This document shows positions 44,212 to 53,001 of a stretch of 64,000 nucleotides of DNA, one piece after another; the first letter of the stretch is position 1; the number at the start of each line of letters is the position of its first letter. A model generated the notes under the pieces. That model was not told the DNA's origin, made no database searches, and saw nothing but the letters and a program-made list of their open reading frames with translations. Location: positions 1-64,000 of the forward strand of contig CAJAFV010000085.1 in NCBI GenBank assembly GCA_903939115.1, in the 5' to 3' direction. A program made the translations under genes and the position numbers. This stretch comes from an uncultured Geobacteraceae bacterium (GTDB lineage Bacteria > Desulfobacterota > Desulfuromonadia > Geobacterales > Pseudopelobacteraceae).

Positions 44212-45165
44212 TTATTCCGATTCCAGGGCAATCTCCAGCAATTCTGATACGTGCCGGTCATAATCTTCCCTGGCGCTGTTCTTGGCATAGCGGGAAAATA
44301 TTGTTTCTCCGGCAGCCAGTACCTTGGAAAATTCGCTGCTGGTACGAATCACCGATAACGGCAGAGTCGGATGTCGCTCCCTGATTCTAGTCAAGGCGTT
44401 GCGGGAGACTGTTTCCCGCTGGTCATACCGGGTGTAGATGATGCTTACGGCCGGATGAGGCAACCCGAAAGTATCGCAGATGGAGTGGATCTCACCCAGG
44501 GTCAGATCCAGCCCTTTCAGAGAAAAAGCATCGCTCCCTACCGGAACCACAATCGTTTGAGCAGCACAGATGGCCGAAATAACAGCAATCCCAAGCGACG
44601 GCGGGCAGTCAATGATCACGGTGTCAAACCCCAGGATGCGCAGCTGATCACAGACACCCTTGACCGCTTTTTTCTGTGATCCGGGGTTAAGCAGACTGGC
44701 ATCAAGCAGCGCATTTTCGAGCGATGATGGCAGAATGCTCAGATGGCTGCTCAATTCAACAAGCGCATCAGCGAGCTGCTCCTCGGGACGCTGCCAGATA
44801 TCGTAAAATATTGGATCATCGTCATCAGGAACCGCCCCCAACGCCAGGCTGGAAGAGCCCTGAGGGTCGAGGTCGAGGACGCAGGTCCTGAAACCGTATT
44901 GGGCTGCGCGCACTGCAGTGGAGATCGTACTCGTAGTCTTGCCGATACCCCCGCGCATCGTAGTGTTTGCTATTACCCGGAAACGGTAGGAGACCCCCGC
45001 GTCTGCCAGAAAACGCCTGACACCCTGCGGGGTAATGCCGTTGGTTGCCGCATTAAGCCGTACCAGTTCATCCGGCTGAAAGCGCTTCTCCAGCTCCCCG
45101 GTAGACGTGCCGCACTTGGCAGCCAGTTCGCGGGTTGTCAAAAGTGAATATCGTTCAGTTGTCAT
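44212..45165 (-). CDS. ParA/MinD-type ATPase with N-terminal helix-turn-helix-like region
   Basis: The start is ATG 45165 (GGAGAGGGTGG upstream); the longer open frame runs into tRNA-Leu and is not credible. The 317-residue protein begins with a short HTH-like part (LTTRELAAKCGTSTGELEKRF) and then has a ParA ATPase. Walker A reads MRGGIGKTTS, where the usual signature Lys of K-G-G-x-x-K is Arg. LDLDPQGSSSLALG and IIDCPPSLGIAV follow. No ParB is adjacent, so a chromosome-partition role is doubtful. Positioning of a protein complex with the neighbouring DUF697 membrane protein is more likely. Confidence 0.78.
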   Translation of the reverse strand: MTTERYSLLTTRELAAKCGTSTGELEKRFQPDELVRLNAATNGITPQGVRRFLADAGVSYRFRVIANTTMRGGIGKTTSTISTAVRAAQYGFRTCVLDLDPQGSSSLALGAVPDDDDPIFYDIWQRPEEQLADALVELSSHLSILPSSLENALLDASLLNPGSQKKAVKGVCDQLRILGFDTVIIDCPPSLGIAVISAICAAQTIVVPVGSDAFSLKGLDLTLGEIHSICDTFGLPHPAVSIIYTRYDQRETVSRNALTRIRERHPTLPLSVIRTSSEFSKVLAAGETIFSRYAKNSAREDYDRHVSELLEIALESE

Positions 45166-45190
45166 GGTCCACCCTCTCCAATTGTACATA

Positions 45191-45226
45191 AGAAAAAAGG
45201 CTCCACGGAAATCCCGTAAAGCCTTT
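45191..45226 (-). terminator. Hairpin with U-run after tRNA-Leu
   Basis: On the minus strand AAGGCTTTACGG pairs imperfectly with CCGTGGAGCCTT (arms near 45213-45224 and 45196-45207), followed by a T-rich tract. It lies about 12 bases after the tRNA 3' end and fits a terminator. Confidence 0.6.
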
Positions 45227-45236
45227 ATTCTTCTGA

Positions 45237-45323
45237 TGGTGCCCGGGACTAGACTCGAACTAGCACACCCTTGCGAGCACAAGAACCTGAATCTTGCGTG
45301 TCTACCAATTCCACCACCCGGGC
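45237..45323 (-). tRNA. tRNA-Leu (anticodon CAG)
   Basis: An 87-base class II tRNA on the minus strand. The acceptor arms GCCCGGG (5') and CCCGGGC (3') pair perfectly, followed by A and an encoded CCA. The anticodon stem CAAGA/TCTTG encloses the loop TTCAGGT with anticodon CAG. A long variable arm and the GTTCGAGTC T-loop are present. It reads CUG codons. Confidence 0.97.
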
Positions 45324-45403
45324 AAGTGAGTTGTTTTCTTACCATCTCCATTTTTTTATTGCAAGCAGAAAAAGACAAACTCCCCTAGAAAATCCTGAAT
45401 AAC

Positions 45404-45433
45404 TTGACAAATTAGCACTTGTAGTGGTATCAG
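45404..45433 (+). promoter_or_regulatory. Probable sigma-70 promoter of ndk
   Basis: A perfect TTGACA (45404-45409) and TATCAG (45428-45433) are 18 bases apart, 39 bases before the ndk ATG. The -10 box is weak, but the position is right. Confidence 0.5.
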
Positions 45434-45472
45434 ACGGGTTCATATTTACAGATATCTTTTGGAGGAAACATC

Positions 45473-45886
45473 ATGGAACGAACGTTCGCAATCATCAAGC
45501 CGGATGCAGTAGAGCGCAAACTTGCCGGTCAAATTCTGGCCAGGATCGAAGAAAAAGGTTTCACTATCGCAGGAATGAAAAAAATTCAGCTGACCAGAAA
45601 ACAGGCTGAAGGTTTTTATTACGTACACAATGCACGCCCTTTTTTCAATGACCTGTGTGCTTTCATGTCCCGTAGCCCCGTAATAGTACTCTGCCTGGAA
45701 AAAGAGAATGCCATCGCCGACTGGCGCACCCTTATGGGAGCAACGAATCCTGCCAACGCTGAGCCGGGAACGATTCGCAAAGATTTTGCCGTTAATATTG
45801 AGGAGAACTCTTCCCACGGCTCTGACGCTCCTGAAACTGCCGCGTTTGAAATTCCATACTTCTTCAGCGCACTGGAATTGGTATAG
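45473..45886 (+). CDS. ndk: Nucleoside diphosphate kinase
   Basis: The 137-residue enzyme is complete: [22 protein letters not shown] (nucleotide-site Lys), [26 protein letters not shown], and the catalytic His in [17 protein letters not shown]. It transfers phosphate from NTP to NDP through phospho-His. TTTGGAGG precedes the ATG. It stands alone between tRNA-Leu and the tetrapyrrole cluster and ends with a strong two-way terminator. Confidence 0.96.
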   Translation: MERTFAIIKPDAVERKLAGQILARIEEKGFTIAGMKKIQLTRKQAEGFYYVHNARPFFNDLCAFMSRSPVIVLCLEKENAIADWRTLMGATNPANAEPGTIRKDFAVNIEENSSHGSDAPETAAFEIPYFFSALELV

Positions 45887-45918
45887 TCCGTACGCATGTT
45901 ATCTTTATAGATTGCACT

Positions 45919-45949
45919 AAAAAGGCTCCGCATCTGCGGAGCCTTTTTA
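45919..45949. terminator. Bidirectional Rho-independent terminator
   Basis: AAAAGGCTCCGCA and TGCGGAGCCTTTT form a perfect 13-bp stem with a two- to four-base loop, with A/T tracts at both sides. It lies between the convergent ndk (plus) and cobA/hemD (minus) genes and can end both transcripts. Confidence 0.92.
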
Positions 45950-45971
45950 GTGGAAGGTATGGTACTGCTAT

Positions 45972-47489
45972 TTATTTGAAATGAGCTTCGAGTGCTTCTG
46001 TCAGTGCATCAAGAGTATACGCTGCCGGTTCGATGTCAACTTTCAGCCCGAGATCACGACAGCTTTTAGACGTGATCGGCCCGATTGACGCGACGATCAC
46101 CCCTTTCAGCAGATCAAACATCAACTCATCGCCCAGCATGGCGGCCAGATTCTGCACTGTTGATGATGACGTAAAGGTGATGCAGTCCACGGAGCGCTTT
46201 TCAAGAGCAAAGAGCGTTTCGGGGGGAAGGCGTTCCGGAAAAATGTTGCGATACGCTACCGGACTATCCACGTGCGCACCGAGGCGTTTCAATTCGCTCG
46301 GGATAAGATCACGAGCCTTGTCAGCACGCGGGTACAGCACCCGGCTATTGTGCATATCCAGGCGGGAAAACTCTTCAACAACCCCTTCGGCCTTAAAGTC
46401 TGTCGGCACCAGATCCGGCTTGATACCGAAGGTGCGGACTTCATCGGCTGTTTTTGGACCTACTGCACAAATTCTGCACTGGGCCAGGGCGCGGGCGTCG
46501 AGACCGAGTGATTCCAGGCGCTGAAAAAAGAACCGCACTGCATTGCCGGAAGTCAATATCAGCCAGTTATAATTATGCAGATCCCGGATAGCCAGATCGA
46601 GCAGTTGCCAACTTTCCGGCTCAACCAGACTGATTGTAGGGCATTCCAAAACCGTCGCACCACGAGCCGACAGTTTTCCGGAAAATTCACCTGCCTGTTC
46701 GGCGGCGCGGGTAACAATAATCTTCTTCCCGCACAACGTCCGTTTGTCAAACCACTGCAGTTTCTCCCGCAGCGCCACCACTTCACCAACAATAGTGATC
46801 GCCGGAGGCTTGAAACCACTCTCTTCGGCCCGGTCGGCGATATCAGCCAATGTACCGGTTAAAATCTGCTGGCAGGGGGTCGTCGCCCATCGTATGAGAG
46901 CTACCGGCGTGTCAGCGGGCCTGCCATGTTCCAGCATGCGCTGCATATTGCGGCGCAAGGTGGTAACCCCCATATAGAACACCACCGTTCCGCCGCCTAA
47001 AGAAAGGCGATCCCAATCAACGGTAGATTCATTTTTATCTTTGCCCTCCTGGCCGGTAACAAAGGCCACTGAAGCCGTTATATCCCGATGGGTAAGTGGA
47101 ATTCCGGCGTACGCGGCTGCTCCGACGGCAGCAGTTACGCCGGGGACAACCTCAAACGGAACACCGGCATCTCGCAGAGCCTCGCACTCTTCTCCTCCAC
47201 GCCCAAATACAAAGGGATCGCCCCCCTTCAGACGTACAACAACTTTTCCTGCTTTCCCTTTTTCAACAAGAACATTGTTTATCTCGTCCTGGCCCTGATT
47301 GTGACGCCCTCCGATCTTACCGGCATAAATACGTTCGGCGGACTCCGGAGCGTGGTTCAGCAGCTGTTCGTTTGCCAGATAGTCATAAACCACCACATCG
47401 GCTTTTTTCAAACAGTCCACGCCGCGCACCGTGATCAGTGACGGATCGCCGGGACCGGCGCCCACAAGATAAACAATGCCGTTACTCAC
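45972..47489 (-). CDS. cobA-hemD: Uroporphyrinogen-III C-methyltransferase / uroporphyrinogen-III synthase fusion
   Basis: The 505-residue fusion starts at GTG 47489 (GAGGTC upstream). The first 250 residues are a SUMT domain (VYLVGAGPGDPSLITVRG, VVYDYLANEQLL, VVRLKGGDPFVFGRGGEE). The last 250 form a HemD synthase with the weakly conserved pattern TRAAEQAGEFSGKLSARGA, LTSGNAVRFFFQRL and VASIGPITSKSCRDLG. It closes the uroporphyrinogen ring and sends it toward sirohaem and corrins. The start overlaps hemC by eight bases. This fusion is common in anaerobic delta-type bacteria and Firmicutes. Confidence 0.93.
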   Translation of the reverse strand: MSNGIVYLVGAGPGDPSLITVRGVDCLKKADVVVYDYLANEQLLNHAPESAERIYAGKIGGRHNQGQDEINNVLVEKGKAGKVVVRLKGGDPFVFGRGGEECEALRDAGVPFEVVPGVTAAVGAAAYAGIPLTHRDITASVAFVTGQEGKDKNESTVDWDRLSLGGGTVVFYMGVTTLRRNMQRMLEHGRPADTPVALIRWATTPCQQILTGTLADIADRAEESGFKPPAITIVGEVVALREKLQWFDKRTLCGKKIIVTRAAEQAGEFSGKLSARGATVLECPTISLVEPESWQLLDLAIRDLHNYNWLILTSGNAVRFFFQRLESLGLDARALAQCRICAVGPKTADEVRTFGIKPDLVPTDFKAEGVVEEFSRLDMHNSRVLYPRADKARDLIPSELKRLGAHVDSPVAYRNIFPERLPPETLFALEKRSVDCITFTSSSTVQNLAAMLGDELMFDLLKGVIVASIGPITSKSCRDLGLKVDIEPAAYTLDALTEALEAHFK

Positions 47490-48420
47490 CAATTGACCTC
47501 TGATATACCTCTTCCAGGATTGCCTTGCCACCTTCGGCAAGCAGCTGATCCGCAAGACGGATCCCTAATTGTTCACTTTCAGCAACCGGTCCGCTGACTT
47601 CACCGCGAACGGAGCGCTGACCGTCTACTGCGGCGATAAAACCAACCAGACGCAGCTGACCGTTACTGACCGTACCGTGGGCCGCTATCGGCACCTGACA
47701 GCCACCCTCGCAGCGTTTAAGCAGGGCGCGTTCCGCACGAACAGCATGACTGGTGTCGGCATGATTAAAAAAAGCGATCGTTTCGGTTATAACCGGATCA
47801 GCCAGACGACATTCGATCCCCAAAGCACCCTGACCGATCGCCGGAATGGAGAGGTCAACATCCAGATACTCCCCGACACTTTCAGTGAAACCGAGGCGTT
47901 TCAGCCCGGCGGCAGCCAGAATGACTGCGTCAAGGTTGTCCTCAGTAAGTTTTCTGATGCGGGTTTCAACATTTCCGCGGATCATAACCATCTGCAGATC
48001 CGGACGGACCTTCAGAAGCTGGGCCTGGCGGCGTAAGGCGCTGGTGCCGATGCGGGCCCCCTGCGGCAGATCAGCAAACTTCACGTTGCGTGAGATAACG
48101 GCATCGCGCGGATCTTCGCGTTCGGTAATGCAGTACAGACCCAGCCCTTCCGGAAAGTCGGTCGGCACGTCTTTCATGCTGTGCACGGCAATGTCGATTT
48201 CATCACGCAGCATGGCCTCTTCGATCTCCTTGACGAACAGCCCTTTGCCCCCGACCTGTGCCAGAGGGACATCAAGGATTTTATCACCGATCGTCTTGAT
48301 CTTGGTCAGCGTGACTTCCATACCAGGATACCGTTTTTCAAGTTCTGACTTTACCCAGTTGGCCTGCCAGAGGGCCAGTTGACTGGCACGGGTACCTATT
48401 CTCAGTTTCTTTGGGGTCAT
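47482..48420 (-). CDS. hemC: Hydroxymethylbilane synthase (porphobilinogen deaminase)
   Basis: The 312-residue enzyme starts at ATG 48420, with GGAG eight bases upstream; an ATG 12 bases further up is also in frame. Landmarks are LRIGTRASQLALWQANWV, HSMKDVPTDFPEGL (catalytic Asp region), GTSALRRQAQL and the dipyrromethane-attachment Cys in CEGGCQVPIAAHG. It polymerises four porphobilinogens. It lies between hemA and the cobA-hemD fusion in one operon. Confidence 0.95.
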   Translation of the reverse strand: MTPKKLRIGTRASQLALWQANWVKSELEKRYPGMEVTLTKIKTIGDKILDVPLAQVGGKGLFVKEIEEAMLRDEIDIAVHSMKDVPTDFPEGLGLYCITEREDPRDAVISRNVKFADLPQGARIGTSALRRQAQLLKVRPDLQMVMIRGNVETRIRKLTEDNLDAVILAAAGLKRLGFTESVGEYLDVDLSIPAIGQGALGIECRLADPVITETIAFFNHADTSHAVRAERALLKRCEGGCQVPIAAHGTVSNGQLRLVGFIAAVDGQRSVRGEVSGPVAESEQLGIRLADQLLAEGGKAILEEVYQRSIGE

Positions 48421-48466
48421 ACTGTTCTCCATTTCTCATAGTGAGTAGACAGCTATTTCAGGATTG

Positions 48467-49768
48467 TTATTCTTCCAACTCCAGCTCTTCATCGTCTTTT
48501 CGCAGCGCTTCCAGCCCAAACAGTTGACGCAGTGCATCTACATACAGGTCTACTCGACCGCCCTGACCAGCCTGTTTAAGCACAGACGTAGGGGCATGAA
48601 GCAGCTTATTCATCATGGCAAGCGTAAGTGCTTCCAGGCGTTTTTCAGCATCGGGCGGTAAATCTTTCCACCCGGAGATAGTTTTCTCAAGTTCGGCCCG
48701 GCGTATTTCGTCAAAGCGGTTACGCAGTGAAACAATAGTGGGCGTAACTTCCAGTGTTGAAAGCCATTTGTGAAACTGGCCGATTTCCTGGTCGATAATC
48801 TCTTCGGCTTTTTCAGCCTCCAGGCCGCGCTGGGCAAGATTGGCCTGAACTATTTCCTGCAGGTGGTCGACGGTAAAGAGGTACGCATTCTCAACGTCGT
48901 CAACTTTGGGGTCAATATCGCGGGGCACGGCAATATCAATGAAAAAGATCGGCTTGAACCGGCGGCGCTTGACGATGTCTTCAGCGTCCTTCGGCCCGAT
49001 TATGCAGTGCGGGGCACCGGTGGAAGAGAGCACGATATCGGCCCGATGGAGATGCTCCAGAAATGACTCGAAAGGGACCGCCTCTCCCCCGAACTCCTCT
49101 GCGAGGCGTTCCGCACGTTCAAATGTACGGTTTGTAACCATCACGCCTTTTGCGCCACTGTTAATAAAATGCTTGGCAGCCAGTTCACACATTTCACCGG
49201 CACCGATCAGCATGACGGTTTTGTCCGACAGATCACCGAGAATTTTTTTGGCCAGCTCCACGGCGGCAAACGCAACAGAAACGGCAGAAGAGGCAATTTT
49301 AGTTTCAGTGCGCACCCGCTTGGCAACTGAAAACGCTTTGTGCAAAAAGCGATTGAGAATTATCCCTGAGGATTTAAATTCAGCGGCATAACCGTAGGAT
49401 GTTTTAATCTGTCCCAATATTTGCGGTTCACCGACAACCATTGAATCAAGACTGGAAGCCACCCTGAATACGTGACGGATGGCGTCTTCGGCATGGTAAC
49501 TGTACAGATGCGGCTCAAGCGCTTCAAATGGCAGGTGATGATACTCGGCCATAAACCGTTTGATTCGAGCTATGCCGCCTGCAATGTCTCGGGTAGTGGC
49601 ATAAATCTCGACCCGGTTGCACGTAGAGACGATCACCCCTTCGATTATGCCATCAAGCGTAATTAATTCTGCAAGTGGCTTTTCGATCTGGTTGGGAGAG
49701 AACGCCACTTTTTCTCGAATTTCAACGGTAGCAGTTTTATGAGAGAGTCCGACAACGATGATATTCAT
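48467..49768 (-). CDS. hemA: Glutamyl-tRNA reductase
   Basis: The 433-residue protein starts at ATG 49768 ([23 protein letters not shown]). The catalytic Cys lies in [12 protein letters not shown] near residue 49. The NADPH domain has [17 protein letters not shown] and a C-terminal dimerisation helix bundle follows. It starts tetrapyrrole synthesis by the C5 pathway. Its neighbours ccsA upstream and hemC downstream form the gene order typical of Geobacterales. A C-terminal acidic tail (EEDELELEE-like) ends the protein. Confidence 0.95.
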   Translation of the reverse strand: MNIIVVGLSHKTATVEIREKVAFSPNQIEKPLAELITLDGIIEGVIVSTCNRVEIYATTRDIAGGIARIKRFMAEYHHLPFEALEPHLYSYHAEDAIRHVFRVASSLDSMVVGEPQILGQIKTSYGYAAEFKSSGIILNRFLHKAFSVAKRVRTETKIASSAVSVAFAAVELAKKILGDLSDKTVMLIGAGEMCELAAKHFINSGAKGVMVTNRTFERAERLAEEFGGEAVPFESFLEHLHRADIVLSSTGAPHCIIGPKDAEDIVKRRRFKPIFFIDIAVPRDIDPKVDDVENAYLFTVDHLQEIVQANLAQRGLEAEKAEEIIDQEIGQFHKWLSTLEVTPTIVSLRNRFDEIRRAELEKTISGWKDLPPDAEKRLEALTLAMMNKLLHAPTSVLKQAGQGGRVDLYVDALRQLFGLEALRKDDEELELEE

Positions 49769-49824
49769 CAATGGTTCCGTTTCAATATTTCATATATATG
49801 TACAGAGGCGCACATGTTACGGCA

Positions 49825-50625
49825 CTACCAGGTTATGCTGTGCTTCATGCTGAAAAAGGTGAACAACACGACAATGAAGCCGATGATTGACAGGATAGCG
49901 GCCCGCTTGCCACGCCAACCGATGGTAATACGACCATGAAGAAGTGCCGCATAGATAATCCAGATGATCATAGACCAGGTCTGCTTGCGATCCCATATCC
50001 AATAGCTTCCCATTGCCTGATCTGACCAGATGGATCCGGAGATTATGGCGATCGTCAAAAGCGGCCAACCCACGGATAAACAGCGATAACTGATATCATC
50101 CATCGTTTCCAGTGACGGAAGTTTCTGGAAGAGTGCGCCGAAATGTTTCGTTTTGAGGAAATATCGCTGGATCAGATACATGACAGCAACACCGGCGGCG
50201 ATGGTGAAGCAGGCATAACTGGCAAAAGCCAGTAGTGCGTGGAACCAGAACCAGTTACTCTGCAGAATTGGCGGAAGCTGGCGCGCCTCCTCATGCAACG
50301 TACTTGAGGCTGTCAGCATCAAGAGTGCAACGGGGATGATAAAGGAGCCGAGCGTTGTGACCTTGTACCTGCGTTCAAAAAAGATAAACCCGCCGACAAT
50401 GGCGAGACTGAAAAAAGAGAGCGATTCCTGCATATTGGTAAGAGGCAGGTATTTCATTTTAACGGCAAGATGGATTGTGGACAGCAGATGAGCGGTGAAA
50501 CCAACCGCCAGGATACGCCCGGCCCAGCGTGTCAGCACTGATGACGTGCGAACCAGGCAGGCGAGATAGGCAGTGGCAGCACAGCAATATAAAGCTACCG
50601 TCAGAATGAAAAACATGTGTGTCAT
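49825..50625 (-). CDS. ccsA: Cytochrome c assembly protein, CcsA/ResC (HemX) type
   Basis: The 266-residue protein has eight hydrophobic segments. Toward the C-terminus it has the tryptophan-rich haem-handling motif around GSYWIWDRKQTWSMIIW, close to the CcmC/CcsA W-G-x-x-W-x-W-D pattern. Conserved histidines lie at HLLSTIHLAVK and HALLAFASY. It probably binds haem in the inner membrane for c-type cytochrome maturation; in gene clusters next to hemA it is often named HemX. Its ATG overlaps the sirohaem-synthase-like stop by four bases. No CcsB partner is seen in the window. Confidence 0.82.
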   Translation of the reverse strand: MTHMFFILTVALYCCAATAYLACLVRTSSVLTRWAGRILAVGFTAHLLSTIHLAVKMKYLPLTNMQESLSFFSLAIVGGFIFFERRYKVTTLGSFIIPVALLMLTASSTLHEEARQLPPILQSNWFWFHALLAFASYACFTIAAGVAVMYLIQRYFLKTKHFGALFQKLPSLETMDDISYRCLSVGWPLLTIAIISGSIWSDQAMGSYWIWDRKQTWSMIIWIIYAALLHGRITIGWRGKRAAILSIIGFIVVLFTFFSMKHSITW

Positions 50626-51218
50626 GGCAACAGTTCCTTGCGTTCGGTAAGCTCTGTGATAAGACGGTTGGCAAGCGAGCGTAAAACCTGCGTATTGTAA
50701 GTGCTGGAACTCCCATTCGTCAACAGTTTTTCTCGCTCTGCGGCTATTAGTTCAAGGATCGTACCGTATTCACTGCCGATATATCCGGCAATACAATCAC
50801 GCACATCAACGGCAAATGTTGGACAACGGCCACCGGTTGAAACAGCAATCTCGAGATCGCCACGGCGCAAAACTGCGGGGAAAGTACAGTCTCCGGCAGA
50901 CGGATTGTCGGCTACGGCAACCATGATTTTTCTTTTTTGGGCTTCGCCCCGAACCAGTTCATTTACCATGACGTTGTCGGTGGCTGCAATCACCAGAAAG
51001 GCGCTGTCAAGATCAGTTGCCATATAGGGACCGACTCGCACGACCACCATTCCCGAATCCTCCAGCACTTTAATTTCAGAATGGATTTCCATAGCCACGA
51101 CCTTGACGCGAGCGCCTGTTGCCAACAAAGCCCTGATTTTGCGCAGGGCAACGGCACCACCGCCGATAATTACGACCAACTTATCGTTCATCCGAATATT
51201 TAGTGCCAGAGTCTGCAT
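50622..51218 (-). CDS. Precorrin-2 dehydrogenase / sirohydrochlorin ferrochelatase-like (CysG N-domain)
   Basis: The 198-residue product from ATG 51218 (GGAGGGACG upstream) starts with MQTLALNIRMNDKLVVIIGG, whose G-G-G-A-V-A-x-x-K NAD-binding loop is the Met8/SirC pattern. Further landmarks are VIAATDNVMVNELV and FPAVLRRGDLEIAVSTGG. It oxidises precorrin-2 to sirohydrochlorin and may insert iron. It is the first gene of the hem cluster on this strand, with ccsA, hemA, hemC and cobA-hemD downstream in close order. Confidence 0.88.
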   Translation of the reverse strand: MQTLALNIRMNDKLVVIIGGGAVALRKIRALLATGARVKVVAMEIHSEIKVLEDSGMVVVRVGPYMATDLDSAFLVIAATDNVMVNELVRGEAQKRKIMVAVADNPSAGDCTFPAVLRRGDLEIAVSTGGRCPTFAVDVRDCIAGYIGSEYGTILELIAAEREKLLTNGSSSTYNTQVLRSLANRLITELTERKELLP

Positions 51219-51296
51219 GTTTCGTCCCTCCACGAATCGCCACCATACACTCCTCTTGCACCCTTTTCAATGATATGAGGTGACCCGAGTTTGCGC

Positions 51297-51324
51297 TTGA
51301 TTTTTTCACTGTCTCGTATATCAT
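51297..51324 (+). promoter_or_regulatory. Possible sigma-70 promoter of trxA
   Basis: TTGATT (51297-51302) and TATCAT (51319-51324) are 16 bases apart, 40 bases before the trxA ATG. The match is fair at both boxes. Confidence 0.4.
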
Positions 51325-51363
51325 CCCAAAAAAGTTATTTTGCACTCAAAGGAGAACGTCCAG

Positions 51364-51693
51364 ATGTCCAGTGAAAATGTAATCGCATTTACCGATGCAA
51401 ATTTCGACCGTGAGGTGCTGCAGTCCAGTATCCCGGTACTCGTTGATTTTTGGGCTACATGGTGTGCCCCGTGTAAGGCAATCGCTCCGCTTATCGATTC
51501 TATTGCTGATGAATATGTCGGAAAGGTCAAAGTGGGCAAGGTGAATGTCGACGAAAACCAGGCTACTCCGTCCAAATACGGCGTACGTGGGATACCTACC
51601 ATCATTTTATTCAAGGATGGTGCCCTGCTTGAACAGGTTGTTGGAGCGGTCCCCAAATCACAGATTGAAGCACTTATCGCAAAAGCTCTTTAG
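51364..51693 (+). CDS. trxA: Thioredoxin
   Basis: The 109-residue protein starts at ATG 51364 (AAAGGAG about 8 bases upstream). It has the full thioredoxin pattern: [21 protein letters not shown], with a CAPC active site in place of CGPC, and the cis-Pro segment [14 protein letters not shown]. It reduces protein disulfides in the cytoplasm. The CAPC variant should shift the redox potential slightly. It lies 52 bases before an exported TlpA-like thioredoxin gene, which may extend its electron chain. Confidence 0.93.
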   Translation: MSSENVIAFTDANFDREVLQSSIPVLVDFWATWCAPCKAIAPLIDSIADEYVGKVKVGKVNVDENQATPSKYGVRGIPTIILFKDGALLEQVVGAVPKSQIEALIAKAL

Positions 51694-51744
51694 TACGGTA
51701 GAAGTTAATGCACTTATCCTGTTCACAAGGGCTAGGGGCATGAG

Positions 51745-52257
51745 TTGATAAGATCCTTGACCAGAATACTGCTTGTCATACTAGCCGCATCACTCCTGTC
51801 CGCGCCAGGACCGGTTGATGCGGCTCCACGCATTGGGCACCCCTCGCCGAACTTCAAGGTTATCTCCACGTCGGGACAAATGATTTCTCAGGAAAACTAT
51901 CGGGATCATGTACTGATACTTGATTTTTTTGCCACATGGTGTCAGCCCTGTCGCTTGTCGATTCCTCACTTGGTAGAGATGAACCGAAAATATGGCAAGC
52001 AGGGGCTTCAAGTTCTTGGCTTGAGTGTTGACGAAGATGGGGAAAGAGTGGTTAAGGCCTTTACTGATGAGTTCCGAGTCAATTACCCGCTGGCACTCGT
52101 GGGGGATTCAACGACCGTTGATTTTGGCGTACGATCCGTTCCGATTATGTACGTGATTGATAAAAAAGGAAAAATTGCAGAGGTGTATCGCGGCTATTCC
52201 CATGAAATGGCCCGCTCGCTGGAGTTGACGATCAAGCGTCTGTTGGCAGAGAAGTAA
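51745..52257 (+). CDS. TlpA/ResA-like thiol-disulfide protein, exported
   Basis: The 170-residue protein starts at TTG 51745 (AGGGGC upstream) and has a signal peptide ending near PGPVDAA (residue 27). The AhpC/TSA-Redoxin fold follows: HPSPNFKVISTSGQMIS, LDFFATWCQPCRLSIPHL with active site CQPC, and VRSVPIMYVIDKKGKI with cis-Pro. It probably reduces cysteines of apocytochromes or other exported proteins. That suits a genome rich in c-type cytochromes and the nearby CcsA gene. Its 3' end overlaps the convergent truA by 26 bases. Confidence 0.87.
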   Translation: MIRSLTRILLVILAASLLSAPGPVDAAPRIGHPSPNFKVISTSGQMISQENYRDHVLILDFFATWCQPCRLSIPHLVEMNRKYGKQGLQVLGLSVDEDGERVVKAFTDEFRVNYPLALVGDSTTVDFGVRSVPIMYVIDKKGKIAEVYRGYSHEMARSLELTIKRLLAEK

Positions 52258-52999
52258 CATGTTCAGGATACACAACCTGTATCAGGCATAATCCGCTTGC
52301 CGGGGCGGTACATCCGGCCTCCTTTCTATCCCCTCCTTGCAGCAGCCGGTCAATATCCAATGGCGTAAAGCGCCCTTTCCCGATGTCAACGAGAGTGCCG
52401 ACCATTACCCGCACCATATTTTTCAGAAATCCACCACCAATGACGTCAACAGTAATTCGAGAGCCCTGTCGGGTTATCTGAACTGAATCTATCCTTCTGA
52501 TTGTTGTCTTGGCGACACAATTTGAGGCGCGAAATGCGGCGAAATTGTGACGGCCGACAAAACGGCCTGCAGCTTCCTCCATTGCGTCAAGATCAAGCGA
52601 TTCGCGCACCTGCCAACTGTACAGCCTGTCAAGCGGCGAACGGACGGAGGAGTTGATGATTGTATAGCGGTACTGTTTGGCATGAGCCATGGTAATTGGC
52701 TTGAACCCATCAGGGACAATGCAGGCGCTCTGGATGGCGATGTCCGCAGGCAGGAAGCGGTTTGTACCTTCAACAAAGGCCTGCAACGGGAGGTCCCGGC
52801 TCGTCGCAAAAGAGGCCGCCATGGCCCGGGCGTGAACCCCGGCATCGGTTCGACCTGAAGAACGAACCTGCACACGCTCCTTCAGTAATTTTTCAAGAGC
52901 GTTCTCGACAACTTCCTGCACCGCCAGTCCATTTGGCTGAATCTGCCAGCCGGAATAATTTGTACCGTCATAGGCAACAGTCAATAATACGGTCGGCAC
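52232..52999 (-). CDS. truA: tRNA pseudouridine(38-40) synthase
   Basis: The 255-residue enzyme has LLTVAYDGTNYSGWQIQPNG, the catalytic Asp in SSGRTDAGVHARAM, and the GGGFLKNMVRVMVGTLVDIG C-terminal segment. All are diagnostic of TruA. It modifies U38-40 of the tRNA anticodon arm. It begins two bases before the downstream end of hslO, with which it is probably co-transcribed. Its tail overlaps the convergent TlpA-like gene. Confidence 0.95.
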   Translation of the reverse strand: MPTVLLTVAYDGTNYSGWQIQPNGLAVQEVVENALEKLLKERVQVRSSGRTDAGVHARAMAASFATSRDLPLQAFVEGTNRFLPADIAIQSACIVPDGFKPITMAHAKQYRYTIINSSVRSPLDRLYSWQVRESLDLDAMEEAAGRFVGRHNFAAFRASNCVAKTTIRRIDSVQITRQGSRITVDVIGGGFLKNMVRVMVGTLVDIGKGRFTPLDIDRLLQGGDRKEAGCTAPASGLCLIQVVYPEHVTSLPTDA

Positions 53000-53001
53000 C
53001 T

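Noticed and set aside
45166-45378. The ParA frame stays open 71 codons further upstream than the chosen start.
   Set aside because: That extension reads through the complete tRNA-Leu gene and its terminator and has no ParA similarity. A good ribosome site supports ATG 45165.
52232-52257. The 26-base convergent overlap of the TlpA-like and truA genes considered as a wrong gene end.
   Set aside because: Both C-termini are at the family's normal length, so the tail overlap is probably real and of little consequence.
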